Positions 55,709 through 64,000 of a stretch of 64,000 nucleotides of DNA are shown in pieces. Origin of the DNA: Burkholderia seminalis DSM 23518 (GTDB taxonomy: Bacteria; Pseudomonadota; Gammaproteobacteria; Burkholderiales; Burkholderiaceae). The notes under the pieces were generated by a model. The model searched no databases and was not told the DNA's origin. It saw only the letters and a list, made by a program, of their open reading frames with translations. The stretch is taken from the NCBI RefSeq assembly GCF_902832885.1, contig NZ_CADFDK010000020.1, positions 26,725 to 90,724 of the forward strand, written 5' to 3'. Both the position numbers and the translations under genes were made by a program. How positions within the stretch are numbered: the stretch's first letter is position 1; each line of letters begins with the position of its first letter.

Positions 55709-57001
55709 ATGACAACCCCTACACGCATCGTCATCGTCGGCGGCGGGATCGCCGGGCTGCAGCTTGCGACCCGCCTGGGCGAGCGTCTCGGCCGGTCCGG
55801 GCGGGCGCAGGTCACCGTCGTCGACCGCAGTCCGACGCACATCTGGAAGCCGATGCTGCACACGATCGCGGCCGGCACGCGCGACGTCCAGCAGCAGCAG
55901 GTGATCTTCCTCGCCCATGCCCGCGACCACGGCTACACGTACCAGCCCGGCGAACTGAAGGGGCTCGATCGTGCGCGCCGCCGCGTGCAGCTTGGCGAGA
56001 TCCGCTCTCAGGACGGCGCGGTGGTGATCGAGGCGCGTGAACTCGAATACGACGTGCTGATCCTCGCGCTCGGCAGCCAGGCCAACGATTTCGGCGTGCC
56101 GGGCGTGCGCGAGCACTGCTACTTCATCGACAGCCAGCAGCAGGCCGAGACCTTCAACGAAGCGTTGCGGATGCGCGTGTTCCGCAGCATCGCGCGCGAC
56201 GAACCGTTTCGCGTCGCGATCGTCGGCGCGGGCGCGACGGGCGTCGAACTCGCGGCGGAGCTGAGCCGCCTGCTGGAGGTCGCGCAGGCCTATGGCGACG
56301 AGACCGTGCGCGAGCGGCTGCAGCTCACGCTGCTCGAAAGCGGCCCGCGCATCCTGAACGCGTTTCCGCCGCGGATTTCCGCGTCCGCGCAGCGGCGGCT
56401 CGAACAGATCGGTTTTCACGTGCTGACGTCGACGCGCGTCACGTCGGCCGATGCGAACGGATTCCACTACGGCGACGGTTCGTTCGCCGAAGCGGACCTG
56501 ATGGTCTGGGCAGCCGGCGTGAAGGCGCCGGATTTCATGCAGGCGCTCGGCGGGCTCGACACGAACCGCGCGAACCAGGTCGTCGTCGGCCCGACGCTGC
56601 AGGCCACGGGCGACGAACGCGTGTTCGCGATCGGCGATTGCGCGAGCCTGTTGCCCGACGGCCACGAGCGGCCGCTGCCGCCCACCGCGCAGGTCGCGAC
56701 GCAGCAGGCCGAACATCTCGCGAAGCACCTGCCCGCGTGGCTCGACGGCACGCCGATGCCGCCGTTCGCGTTCCACGATTTCGGCGCGCTCGTATCGATC
56801 AGCGACTACGACGCGTTCGGCACGCTCGGGCAGTTCGGGTTCTTTCGCGGCGGCTTCATCCAGGGGCGTTTCGCGCAGTTCAGCCACCTGATGCTCTACC
56901 GGCGGCACCAGCAGGCGCTGCACGGTTTCTCCAAGGCGACCCTGCTGTGGATCGCCGAACGGATCAACGGCTGGGTGCAGCCGCGCATCCGCCTGTCGTG
57001 A
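55709..57001 (+). CDS. Type II NADH dehydrogenase (NDH-2)
   Basis: A 430-residue single-subunit NADH:quinone oxidoreductase, which feeds electrons into the membrane without pumping protons. The FAD fold is VIVGGGIAGLQLATRLG (8-24), the NAD fold is IVGAGATGVELAAEL (about 171-185), and FAIGDCASL closes the FAD site; the amphipathic C-terminus (ALHGFSKATLLWIAERING) anchors it. A dedicated TetR repressor is unusual for a respiratory enzyme and suggests use under specific stress. The ATG at 55709 is 8 bp past the operator. Confidence 0.9.
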   Translation: MTTPTRIVIVGGGIAGLQLATRLGERLGRSGRAQVTVVDRSPTHIWKPMLHTIAAGTRDVQQQQVIFLAHARDHGYTYQPGELKGLDRARRRVQLGEIRSQDGAVVIEARELEYDVLILALGSQANDFGVPGVREHCYFIDSQQQAETFNEALRMRVFRSIARDEPFRVAIVGAGATGVELAAELSRLLEVAQAYGDETVRERLQLTLLESGPRILNAFPPRISASAQRRLEQIGFHVLTSTRVTSADANGFHYGDGSFAEADLMVWAAGVKAPDFMQALGGLDTNRANQVVVGPTLQATGDERVFAIGDCASLLPDGHERPLPPTAQVATQQAEHLAKHLPAWLDGTPMPPFAFHDFGALVSISDYDAFGTLGQFGFFRGGFIQGRFAQFSHLMLYRRHQQALHGFSKATLLWIAERINGWVQPRIRLS

Positions 57002-57044
57002 TGCCGCGCGTGGCGGCACCACGTAACGTTTCGAGGGACATGAC

Positions 57045-57434
57045 ATGAACAACCCTGCAGCGCCCTGGCTCATGACCGTCGCCGCGATCGGCAGTTTCGA
57101 CATGCCGTCCGTCTCGTGGGGCGGCCCGCGGCGGCGCACCGTCACGCGCGACCGGTTGCCGTCGTGGGACGCCTCGAGCAAGCCGGCCATCAGCGTGCTC
57201 GAGCGGCCCACGGCCGACACCGTGATGATTTCGTGGCGCGACGCGTGCACCGGGCATTACGGCTACCAGAAATGGCGGCTGTTCACGACGCGCAAGCGCG
57301 GCGTATGCGCGCTGTCGGGGCGCGCGATCGAAATCGGCGACAGCGTCTACGCGCCGCAACTGCTCGGCTCGACGCCGGGCAACGCCGCCGCGATGGTGCT
57401 CGCGGCGTGCATCGACACGGTGGAAGCCGTGTGA
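57045..57434 (+). CDS. DUF3331 protein
   Basis: A 129-residue cytosolic protein of a small family largely confined to Burkholderia. The core VMISWRDACTGHYGYQKW and GVCALSGRAIEIGDSVYAP are recognisable; the two cysteines, CALSG and the earlier DACTG, could bind a metal. It follows NDH-2 by 43 bp on the same strand, with GAGGGACATGAC upstream of the ATG, so it may share that transcript. Function unknown. Confidence 0.78.
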   Translation: MNNPAAPWLMTVAAIGSFDMPSVSWGGPRRRTVTRDRLPSWDASSKPAISVLERPTADTVMISWRDACTGHYGYQKWRLFTTRKRGVCALSGRAIEIGDSVYAPQLLGSTPGNAAAMVLAACIDTVEAV

Positions 57435-57612
57435 CGTGCGGGCCGCCCGTGTTTGCCCGCATCGTCGCAACAGCGCACGGGAATATTTCGAATGCCGATG
57501 CAATGATGCTGCCAGGCACGCTTGCCTGAACGACGCGCTTGCATCCCGGGCACGATTCACTAGTATCTGAACACGCATCCGCGCCCGGCTCGACGCTCCT
57601 GGAGTGTGCTCC

Positions 57613-58647
57613 ATGCCCAACGTGCATTTCGCCCTTCCCCGCCTGTCCGATGCCCGCCACGACCCGAGACGCTTCGACGCGGGCGACGGCGCATGGTTGA
57701 AACGCATGGGCCTGCAGACCAGCGACGACGAAGCCGCCAAATGCATACTGCAGATCGGCGGCCCGTCGTTCGCGGCACTGACCTGGCCCAACCTGCCCGA
57801 ACGCGCGGTGCAGCTGGCAGCCGACTTCGTCACGCTGATGGGCCTTCTCGAAGATACCTGCGGGCTGGTCGCGAAAAGTCCGCAGCGTGTCCGCGATTTC
57901 CTCGCGCCTTACTTTGCGTTGACCTGGGATCCGGACGACCGGTCCGTCGCGCGCGACACGCCGCTGATTCGCGCCTTTCTCGACATCTGGCATCGCGCAT
58001 CGCACGACATGTCGGAACACTGGCGCCGCCGCACGCAGGAACACTGGCGCCAGTTCTTCAACGGCTGGCTCAGGGAAGCGGACTGGCATGCCGCCGGCCG
58101 GTACCCGAGCCTGTATACCTTCTGGGAACCCCGTCGCGAATCGGTCGGCGCCCGCGTGCTGCTCGATCACCTGGAGGCGACCTGCGGATACGAAATCGCT
58201 CCGCGCACGATTGCCCATCCGGCGGTACGCCAACTGGGCGATCTCAGTCTCGACACCGTGTTTCTCGTCAACGACGTCTTCTCGTACGAGCGCGAAAAGC
58301 ACCTGGGGGAAGTCCACAACTTCGTGATGGTGCTGGAGCGGGAGCGCGGGTGGCCGCTCGATCGCGCCATCGACGAATGCCGGCGCCTGGTGGACGATGC
58401 CTATCGGGAATTCACGCGTCAGCAGCGCGCGTTACGGCAAAGCGACGTGCTGCCGGCCGCCGCCGGCGAACAGGAATGGCGGCAGCTCGAGCACTACGTC
58501 GGAATGTGGCACGACCTGATGCGCGGAAACTACGACTGGCACATCTTCATGTACGAAGACGGCGGACGCTATATCCGGGACGACCTGGCCAACACGTCGT
58601 ATCTCGAGCACGTTCCCGTCGGGGCGGGTACGGCAGCCCGCCCCTGA
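57613..58647 (+). CDS. Class I terpene-synthase-like protein with altered Asp motif
   Basis: A 344-residue protein of the bacterial class I terpene cyclase fold. The second metal motif is canonical: NDVFSYERE (Asn220, Ser224, Glu228), and the effector arginine region (EPRRESVGA) and the C-terminal Arg319-Tyr320 are present. The first, Asp-rich motif that should read DDxx(D/E) is EDTCG (Glu80-Asp81...Gly84). It may still cyclise a prenyl diphosphate with changed metal binding, or have another role. No prenyl transferase or P450 gene adjoins it. GGAG lies 8 bp before the ATG at 57613. Confidence 0.8.
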   Translation: MPNVHFALPRLSDARHDPRRFDAGDGAWLKRMGLQTSDDEAAKCILQIGGPSFAALTWPNLPERAVQLAADFVTLMGLLEDTCGLVAKSPQRVRDFLAPYFALTWDPDDRSVARDTPLIRAFLDIWHRASHDMSEHWRRRTQEHWRQFFNGWLREADWHAAGRYPSLYTFWEPRRESVGARVLLDHLEATCGYEIAPRTIAHPAVRQLGDLSLDTVFLVNDVFSYEREKHLGEVHNFVMVLERERGWPLDRAIDECRRLVDDAYREFTRQQRALRQSDVLPAAAGEQEWRQLEHYVGMWHDLMRGNYDWHIFMYEDGGRYIRDDLANTSYLEHVPVGAGTAARP

Positions 58648-58706
58648 AGCGGGGAAACCTCCCCCGATCGCGGCCCGACGGCGGCCGTCGGGCCGTCCAA
58701 GGCCGG

Positions 58707-58746
58707 TCAGGAACCGATCGCCGAGCCGGCCGGCGTGCGCGGATCG
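58707..58746. repeat. 3'-end sequence shared with the ggt gene
   Basis: About three quarters of the bases from the stop codon inwards match 60220-60259, the 3' end of the next gene; encoded tails are DPRTPAGSAIGS and DPRRPAGSAIGY. Confidence 0.7.
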
Positions 58747-60035
58747 CCGTTCTGCCGCTCGAGTTCGGCATCGAGATGCGCGGCATGCGCCAGTGCTTCG
58801 GACTCCGACATCAGCTCGCCCTCCCACTTCGCGACCACCGCGCTGGCAATCGAATTGCCGACCGCGTTCGTGGCCGAGCGCCCCATGTCGAGGAACGTGT
58901 CGACGCCAAGAATCAGCAGCAGCCCGGCTTCCGGGATGTTGAACTGGTGCAGCGTCGCGGCGATCACGACGAGCGACGCGCGCGGCACGCCGGCCATCCC
59001 TTTCGACGTCAGCATCAGGACCAGCAGCATCGTGACCTGCGTGCCGAGCGACAGGTGGATGTTGTAGGCCTGCGCGATGAACAGCGACGCGAACGTGCAG
59101 TACATCATCGAGCCGTCGAGGTTGAACGAATACCCCATCGGCATCACGAAGCTCGAGATCTTGCGGCGCACGCCGAACCGGTCGAGCGCATCGAGGATCT
59201 TCGGGTACGCGGCTTCCGAGCTCGCGGTCGCGAACGACAGCATGAACGCTTCCTTGATCAGCACCAGCAGCCTGAACACCCGGCGGCCGAGGAACAGCAG
59301 CCCGGCGGCGACGAGCGTCGTCCACAGCAGCATGAGGCTCATGTAGAAGTCGCCCATGAACACCGCGAACTTCAGCAGGATCGACAGCCCGTTGACCGCG
59401 ACGGTCGACGCCATCGCGGCCATCACCGCGAGCGGCGCGAGCTTCATCACGTAGCCGGTGATCTTCAGCATCACGTGCGCGAGCTGGTCGATCGCGGCGA
59501 CGAGAATCTTGCCATGCTCGCCGAGCGCCGACAGCGCGACGCCGAAGAACATCGAGAACACGACGATCTGCAGGATCTCGTTGTTCGCCATCGCCTCGGC
59601 GATCGATTTCGGCACCATGTGGCCGACGAAATCCTTCAGCGTGAACTTGGAGGTCGCGAGGTGCGCGGACGCGCCGATATCCGGCAGCGGCAGCCCGAGG
59701 TTCTCGCCGGGCCGCAGCAGGTTCGCCATCAGCAGGCCCAGCAGCAGCGAGACCAGCGACGCGGTGACGAACCAGCCGAACGCCTTCACGAACACGCGCC
59801 CGACCGACGACGCGTCGCCCATGTGCGCGATGCCGACGACGAGGGTCGAGAACACCAGCGGGCCGATCACCATCTTGATCAGCCGCAGGAACACGTCGGA
59901 CACGAGCGAGATGTAGCCGGCGATTTCCGCGGCCGACTGCTTGTCCGGAAGCTGCGTGTAGATCAGGTAGCCGATGAAGATGCCGGCCGCCATCGCGAGC
60001 AGGATCCAGCCTGCCGCTGACATTCGTTTGTTCAT
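58707..60035 (-). CDS. Dicarboxylate/amino acid:cation symporter (DAACS)
   Basis: A 442-residue membrane carrier of the DctA/GltP family with about eight helices and two re-entrant loops. FLRLIKMVIGPLVFSTLVVG (50-69), the serine-rich loop FATASSEAAYPKIL and the motif LDGSMMYCTFASLFIAQ are diagnostic. It should import glutamate, aspartate or C4-dicarboxylates. Its C-terminus, DPRTPAGSAIGS, is nearly identical to that of the adjacent gamma-glutamyltransferase. The two genes probably form one RpiR-controlled unit, the carrier taking up glutamate released by GGT. Confidence 0.88.
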   Translation of the reverse strand: MNKRMSAAGWILLAMAAGIFIGYLIYTQLPDKQSAAEIAGYISLVSDVFLRLIKMVIGPLVFSTLVVGIAHMGDASSVGRVFVKAFGWFVTASLVSLLLGLLMANLLRPGENLGLPLPDIGASAHLATSKFTLKDFVGHMVPKSIAEAMANNEILQIVVFSMFFGVALSALGEHGKILVAAIDQLAHVMLKITGYVMKLAPLAVMAAMASTVAVNGLSILLKFAVFMGDFYMSLMLLWTTLVAAGLLFLGRRVFRLLVLIKEAFMLSFATASSEAAYPKILDALDRFGVRRKISSFVMPMGYSFNLDGSMMYCTFASLFIAQAYNIHLSLGTQVTMLLVLMLTSKGMAGVPRASLVVIAATLHQFNIPEAGLLLILGVDTFLDMGRSATNAVGNSIASAVVAKWEGELMSESEALAHAAHLDAELERQNGDPRTPAGSAIGS

Positions 60036-60219
60036 GACGGAGTCCGTGCACGGTAAAGGGGTTGACGGATAAAACCGCGCGCGAGCCGTGCCGTGCCGCG
60101 GGGCGCGCGTGGCAAGCCGGTCGGGCTTGCGAGTGTCCGCGAACGGACCTGCCGCCGCCGCGACGGCATTCGCGGGAAAGCGAACACCGGCGGCGGCAGT
60201 TCAGCGGGATGCGACCGGC

Positions 60220-61972
60220 TCAGTAGCCGATCGCCGAACCGGCCGGACGGCGCGGATCGTTGTAGCCGTAGATGAAACCGGGCCGCACGTTGCCGGACAC
60301 CGACGAATCGTTCCCGGAACTCTGGCGGCTCGCCGCTTCGGTGCCCGGCAGGCCGACCAGGATCAGCTCGGCGGCCCCCCCAGGGCGTCTGCTCGACCAT
60401 CTTGTAGCCCATGTTGCGCAGGATCGCGAGCGTATCGGGCGACAGGCCGTAGGTTTCGTAATAGACCTCGTCCGGCAGCCACTGGTGATGGATGCGCGGC
60501 GCGGCGACCGCGTCCTGCGGCGTCATCCCGTAGTCGATCACGTTCAGCACGGTCTGCAGCGTGATCGTGATGATGCGCGAGCCGCCCGGCGACCCGACCA
60601 CCATGAACACCTTGCCGTCCTTCTTGACGATGGTCGGCGCCATCGACGACAGCGGACGCTTGCCCGGCGCGATCGAGTTGCGCGTGCCCTGCACGAGGCC
60701 GAACAGGTTCTGCGCGCCGACCTTCACCGTGAAGTCGTCCATCTCGTCGTTCAGGAAGAAGCCCGTGCCCGGCGCGATGACCACGGCGCCGAAACGGCCG
60801 TTGACCGTATAGGTCGTCGACACCGCGTTGCCGTCGTGGTCGACGATCGAGTAATGCGTCGTTTCCGGCTTCTCGTGCACGCCGACACCGGGCTGCACGT
60901 CGACCGACGGCGTGGCCGTGTCGGCATGGATGCTCTTGCGGATCTGCGCCGCGTATTCCTTGCTCGTCAGCTTCGCGACCGGGTTGTCGATGAAGTTCGG
61001 ATCGCCGAGCAGCGTGTTGCGGTCTTCGTATGCATGGCGCATCGCTTCGGTCATGTAATGGACCGCAGCGGCCGAGTGGTAGCCGAGCTTGCGCAGGTCA
61101 TACCCTTCGAGGATGTTCAGCGTCTCGCACATCGTCACGCCGCCCGAGCTCGGCGGCGGCGCCGACACGAACTCGTAGCCGCGATACGTGCACGTCAGCG
61201 GCGCCATGTCCTGCGCGCGGTAGGACGCGAAGTCGGCGGCCGTGATCACGCCGCCGCCGCGCCTGGCGGCCGCTTCGACGATCTTCGGAATCTCGCCGTG
61301 ATAGAACGCGTCGGGCCCCTGCTCCGCGATGCGCTCGAGCGTGCGGGCCAGGTCCTTCTGCACCAGGCGGTCGCCCGGCTGCAGCGGCGTGCCGTCCGGG
61401 CGCAGGAAGATGCGCGCGGCTTCCGGGTCCTTCCTGAAGCGTTCGACCGTCGTATCGAGAATGTCCGTATCGCCGCGCGTCAGCACGAAGCCGTCGCGCG
61501 CGAGCCGGATCGCCGGCGCCATCACCTGCTTGCGCGTGAGTTTCCCGTACTTGCGCTGCGCGAGATCGAGGCCGGCCACCGTGCCCGGCACGCCGACCGC
61601 GCGATAACCGTACAGGCTCTGCTCCGGAATGACGTTGCCCGCCGCATCGAGATACATGTTCGCGGACGCCGCGGCCGGCGCGGTCTCGCGGAAATTGATG
61701 AAGCGGTCGCGGCCGTCGGCCAGGTGGAGCGTCATGAAACCGCCGCCGCCGATGTTGCCGCAGCACGAATTCGTCACGGCCTGCGCATAACCGACCGCCA
61801 CCGCCGCGTCCACCGCGTTGCCGCCCGCCTTCAGGATGTCGACGCCGATCTGCGACGCGAAGTGCTGCGACGACACGACCATGCCGTTCTTCGCTTCGAC
61901 CGCCGGGTCCGATGCGGCGAACGCGCACACGCTCACGGCCGACAACAGGGTGAGTACTACGAGCCGCCTCAT
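60220..61972 (-). pseudogene. ggt: Gamma-glutamyltransferase gene with a one-base frameshift
   Basis: Encodes a periplasmic GGT: signal peptide to about residue 20, catalytic Thr371 in KPETTHYSIVDHDG, GSPGGSRIITITLQT and the substrate site APPPSSGG. Removing one base gives 583 residues, the usual length, ending DPRRPAGSAIGY at TGA 60220. As written, an extra C in the tract 60375-60381 (7 C; G on the coding strand) shifts the frame after MVEQTPWG, so about the last 50 residues are replaced and the frame runs on past 60032. It could be a sequencing error, a phase-variable tract or a true mutation. Confidence 0.82.
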
Positions 61973-62031
61973 GACGGAATCCTCCAGACAAATAAGCCGG
62001 ACCGGGCCGGCATGCGTCGCTCGACAACCAT

Positions 62032-62048
62032 GTAATAAACGATACATT
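62032..62048. promoter_or_regulatory. RpiR/HexR-like box, ggt side
   Basis: TGTAATAAACGATACAT, 60 bp before the ggt start. It agrees at 13 of 17 bases with the box at 62145 and resembles the HexR consensus TGTAATTAAATTACA. Confidence 0.6.
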
Positions 62049-62144
62049 TCAGCGAGGCGCGATCATAGCACTCGTTTTTTTGGGCCAAAACCTAGGGTTA
62101 TCACTGAATCCAAGGCGGTGATTCGTCAAGAAAAATCCCTTCAC

Positions 62145-62161
62145 ATGTTTATTTCATTACA
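62145..62161. promoter_or_regulatory. RpiR/HexR-like box, rpiR side
   Basis: On the minus strand TGTAATGAAATAAACAT, in inverted orientation to the box at 62032. The 338-bp gap between ggt and the regulator otherwise holds A+T-rich promoter DNA. Confidence 0.55.
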
Positions 62162-62310
62162 CTCATGCACGCGCCATCGGAACAGGCGAGACGTCCCTCC
62201 CATATCGGGACGGTCGCGGCCCGCCGTCCGTCGATCGGCTAACATGCGCGGAGTCGCCTGCAGACCCAGGTCTGCCGTTTGTCATTCAGATAAGAGAGCC
62301 GGAGTGCCCG

Positions 62311-63189
62311 ATGGGGACGAGCATCAGGGCGTTGCTGCTATCCCAGATGGATAGCTTCACGCCGTCGGAACAGAAAGTCGCGCAGGCGTTGCTGGATCGC
62401 TATCCCAGTCTCGGGCTGGGGCCCATCGCGCAGTTCGCGAAGCAGGCGGAAGTCAGCGACCCGACCGTATTCCGCTTCGTCGTCCGGATCGGTTTTCCGA
62501 ACTACTCGTCGTTCCAGCAGGCGCTGCACGACGAGATCGACACCGCCATGAATTCGCCGCTCGCGCGGATGGACGCGTTCCACTCGGAAACGGGCATGCG
62601 CGACAGTCATGCGGCGATTTTCGAGCGGCTGTCCGGGTCGCTCGCGGCCACGATCGACAAGCTCGACGCGGCGGCATTCGACGCCGCGGTAGCGGTGCTG
62701 GCCGATCCGGGCGTGCGCGTCTTCTGCGGCGGCGGGCGCTATACGGCGCCGCTCGCGTCGCTGTTTTCGTTCACGCTGGCCTACGCGCGGCCGCATGTCC
62801 ACCATGTCGAGCCGAACGTGAATCTCGCGTCGGCCGCACTGGTCGACATGGGGCGCGACGACGTGCTCGTGATCTTCGATTTCCGCCGTTACCAGAAGGA
62901 CAGCATCCGCTTCGCGCAGGCCGCGCACCGGCTCGGCACGCGCATCCTGCTGATCACCGACGAATGGCGCTCGCCGATCGGCGAATTCGCGGAAATCGTG
63001 CTGCGCATCCAGGGGCGCCCGTTCGCGATGCTGCAGACCAACGTGCCGGCGCTGGCGCTCGCCGAAGCGCTGGTGATCGGCGTGACGAACCGGCTGCCGG
63101 AACTCGCGCGGCAGCGGATGGAGAAGATCGAGCGGCTCAGTACCGGGGGGATCGAGCAGGATACGAATCAGCGGGATTTGCCCGAATGA
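62311..63189 (+). CDS. RpiR-family transcriptional regulator
   Basis: A 292-residue regulator: N-terminal HTH_6 domain (FTPSEQKVAQALLDRYPSLG then ISDP-like VSDPTVFRFVVRIGF) and a C-terminal SIS domain (VFCGGGRYTAPLASLFSF, VIFDFRRYQKDSIRFA). The SIS domain normally binds a phosphosugar. It is divergent from the ggt/DAACS pair, and two matching boxes lie between them, so control of glutathione or glutamate salvage is likely. The ATG at 62311 follows GGAG. Confidence 0.88.
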   Translation: MGTSIRALLLSQMDSFTPSEQKVAQALLDRYPSLGLGPIAQFAKQAEVSDPTVFRFVVRIGFPNYSSFQQALHDEIDTAMNSPLARMDAFHSETGMRDSHAAIFERLSGSLAATIDKLDAAAFDAAVAVLADPGVRVFCGGGRYTAPLASLFSFTLAYARPHVHHVEPNVNLASAALVDMGRDDVLVIFDFRRYQKDSIRFAQAAHRLGTRILLITDEWRSPIGEFAEIVLRIQGRPFAMLQTNVPALALAEALVIGVTNRLPELARQRMEKIERLSTGGIEQDTNQRDLPE

Positions 63190-63216
63190 CGATCGCTCGC
63201 CATCCGGGCCCGGCCC

Positions 63217-64000
63217 TCAGCTCTCGACATCCTCGAGACTGAACACCTCCGTCTTGTCGTTGTACGAAAAGACTTCGCCGTAACGGCCCCAGTCGATCAC
63301 CGCATCGAGCGTTTCCTCGGCTGCTTCGTCCGACAGGAAATCCTCCAGTTCCTGCTCGAAGCGCACGCGCGGCGCGCGATGGCCCGGGCGCTCGTTCAGC
63401 ACCTTCTTGATCCGTGCCGCCAGCGGCACGTGCTTCAGCAGGTGATCGGCAAACATCAGCTTGCGCTCCTGCGTGCCGAATTCCGCGAACACGCGTGCGG
63501 GCGGCGTCAGGAACACGTCGCCTTCGCGCACGTCCGCGAAACCGAGGTGCTGCAGCACTTCGGCGATCGGGAACAGTTCGTCGACTTCCAGATGCAGCGT
63601 ACGCGCGATTTCCGGCATGTCCGCGCGGCCGTGGTACGGCGCCATCGCGAGCGTCTCGATCAGGCCGGCCATCAGGTTGGTCGACACGCGCGGCATCCAG
63701 CTGCCGAGTTCGAGCCCCTTCTTCGTCGCCTCGCCGGTCTGGCGCGCCGTCATCTTCGCGTAGATGTCGTCGACCAGCTTGCGGAAATCGGTATCGAGCC
63801 GGTTGCGCGGATGCTTGAACGGCACCTTGATCTCGGCGATCACGCGGCCCGGGTTCGACGACAGCACGAGGATCCGGTCGCACATGAACACGGCCTCCTC
63901 GATGTTGTGCGTGACGATCAGCACCGACTTGATCGGCATGCGGCCCTGCGTCCACAGATCGAGCAGGTCGGTACGCAGCGTTTCGGCCGTCAGCACGTCG
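63217..64000 (-). CDS. ABC transporter ATPase with AAA-associated C-terminal domain (partial)
   Basis: The 3' part of a nitrate/sulfonate/taurine-type ABC ATPase; the 5' end lies beyond the window, so Walker A is not seen. LIVTHNIEEAVFMCDRILVL carries the switch histidine, and NPGRVIAEI follows. After residue ~100 of the visible part comes the AAA-associated domain (LHLEVDELFPIAEVLQHLGF, then FLTPPARVFAEF) found fused in such two-domain ATPases. It should energise import of an anion or small organic acid. The stop is TGA at 63217. Confidence 0.85.
   Translation of the reverse strand, partial: DVLTAETLRTDLLDLWTQGRMPIKSVLIVTHNIEEAVFMCDRILVLSSNPGRVIAEIKVPFKHPRNRLDTDFRKLVDDIYAKMTARQTGEATKKGLELGSWMPRVSTNLMAGLIETLAMAPYHGRADMPEIARTLHLEVDELFPIAEVLQHLGFADVREGDVFLTPPARVFAEFGTQERKLMFADHLLKHVPLAARIKKVLNERPGHRAPRVRFEQELEDFLSDEAAEETLDAVIDWGRYGEVFSYNDKTEVFSLEDVES

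Noticed and set aside
60032-62047. 671-residue reading of the ggt frame as an intact gene
   Set aside because: The residues after MVEQTPWG lose all GGT homology, while another frame supplies the proper C-terminus ending in AIGY; a frameshift explains both.

Overview
The window is about two-thirds G+C, densely packed, and carries an intact CepR / RsaM / CepI quorum-sensing locus whose proteins read almost as the textbook Burkholderia cepacia complex versions. With the Opc-type porins, YXWGXW, DUF4148 and DUF3331 proteins, this points to a Burkholderia cepacia complex bacterium, most likely its second chromosome. No rRNA, tRNA, CRISPR array, insertion sequence or phage gene was seen.

Layout. 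0.06-0.6 kb: an N-acetyltransferase. 0.8-14.1 kb: a 14-gene minus-strand operon with many 4-8 bp overlaps. It encodes a Rieske ferredoxin, a small HTH-like protein, a Rieske oxygenase, an SDR, a cupin, an alpha/beta hydrolase, an IclR regulator, a second (catalytically odd) SDR, a ThDP enzyme, an aspartate-dehydrogenase-like protein, an aldehyde dehydrogenase, a 2H-1E extradiol dioxygenase, a ferredoxin reductase and an MFS transporter. Divergent from it, at 14.6-15.6 kb, is a porin, followed by a second, paralogous IclR gene. The same GTTCC-N6-GGAAC operator lies just downstream of each divergent promoter. I read this as one regulon for uptake, ring oxygenation, ring cleavage and aldehyde oxidation of an aromatic compound I cannot name.

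16.9-27.8 kb: a papain/NlpC-like small protein, AlkB, a RutE-type nitroreductase, a membrane metallophosphoesterase, a decayed LysR gene, the four-gene ytcA-mdtNOP-type efflux operon, and MgtC with a long leader. 27.8-30.7 kb: cepR, rsaM, cepI (with its lux-type box) and a co-directional gene of unknown function, then a possible small RNA. 30.9-39 kb: housekeeping and small genes (ribA, CBS protein, rnk, major porin, YXWGXW protein) and an HxlR / SnoaL-like pair with a perfect 15-bp inverted-repeat operator.

39.1-46.3 kb: a LuxR-type regulator, an amidohydrolase, an isochorismatase-like hydrolase, an MFS carrier and an NCS1 permease, with three truncated gene ends (MFS, LysR, SDR) packed between them. 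46.4-53.1 kb: a GST remnant, then a complete RND efflux pump divergent from soxR, with a SoxR-type promoter (19-bp spacer, 16-bp palindrome). 53.1-58.6 kb: SDR/LysR pair, TetR/NADH-dehydrogenase-II pair with operator, DUF3331 protein, and a class I terpene-synthase-like gene with an altered first metal motif. 58.7-63.2 kb: a DAACS carrier and a gamma-glutamyltransferase gene carrying a one-base frameshift in a 7-G tract, divergent from an RpiR regulator with two RpiR/HexR-like boxes. 63.2-64 kb: the 3' part of an ABC transporter ATPase, running off the window.
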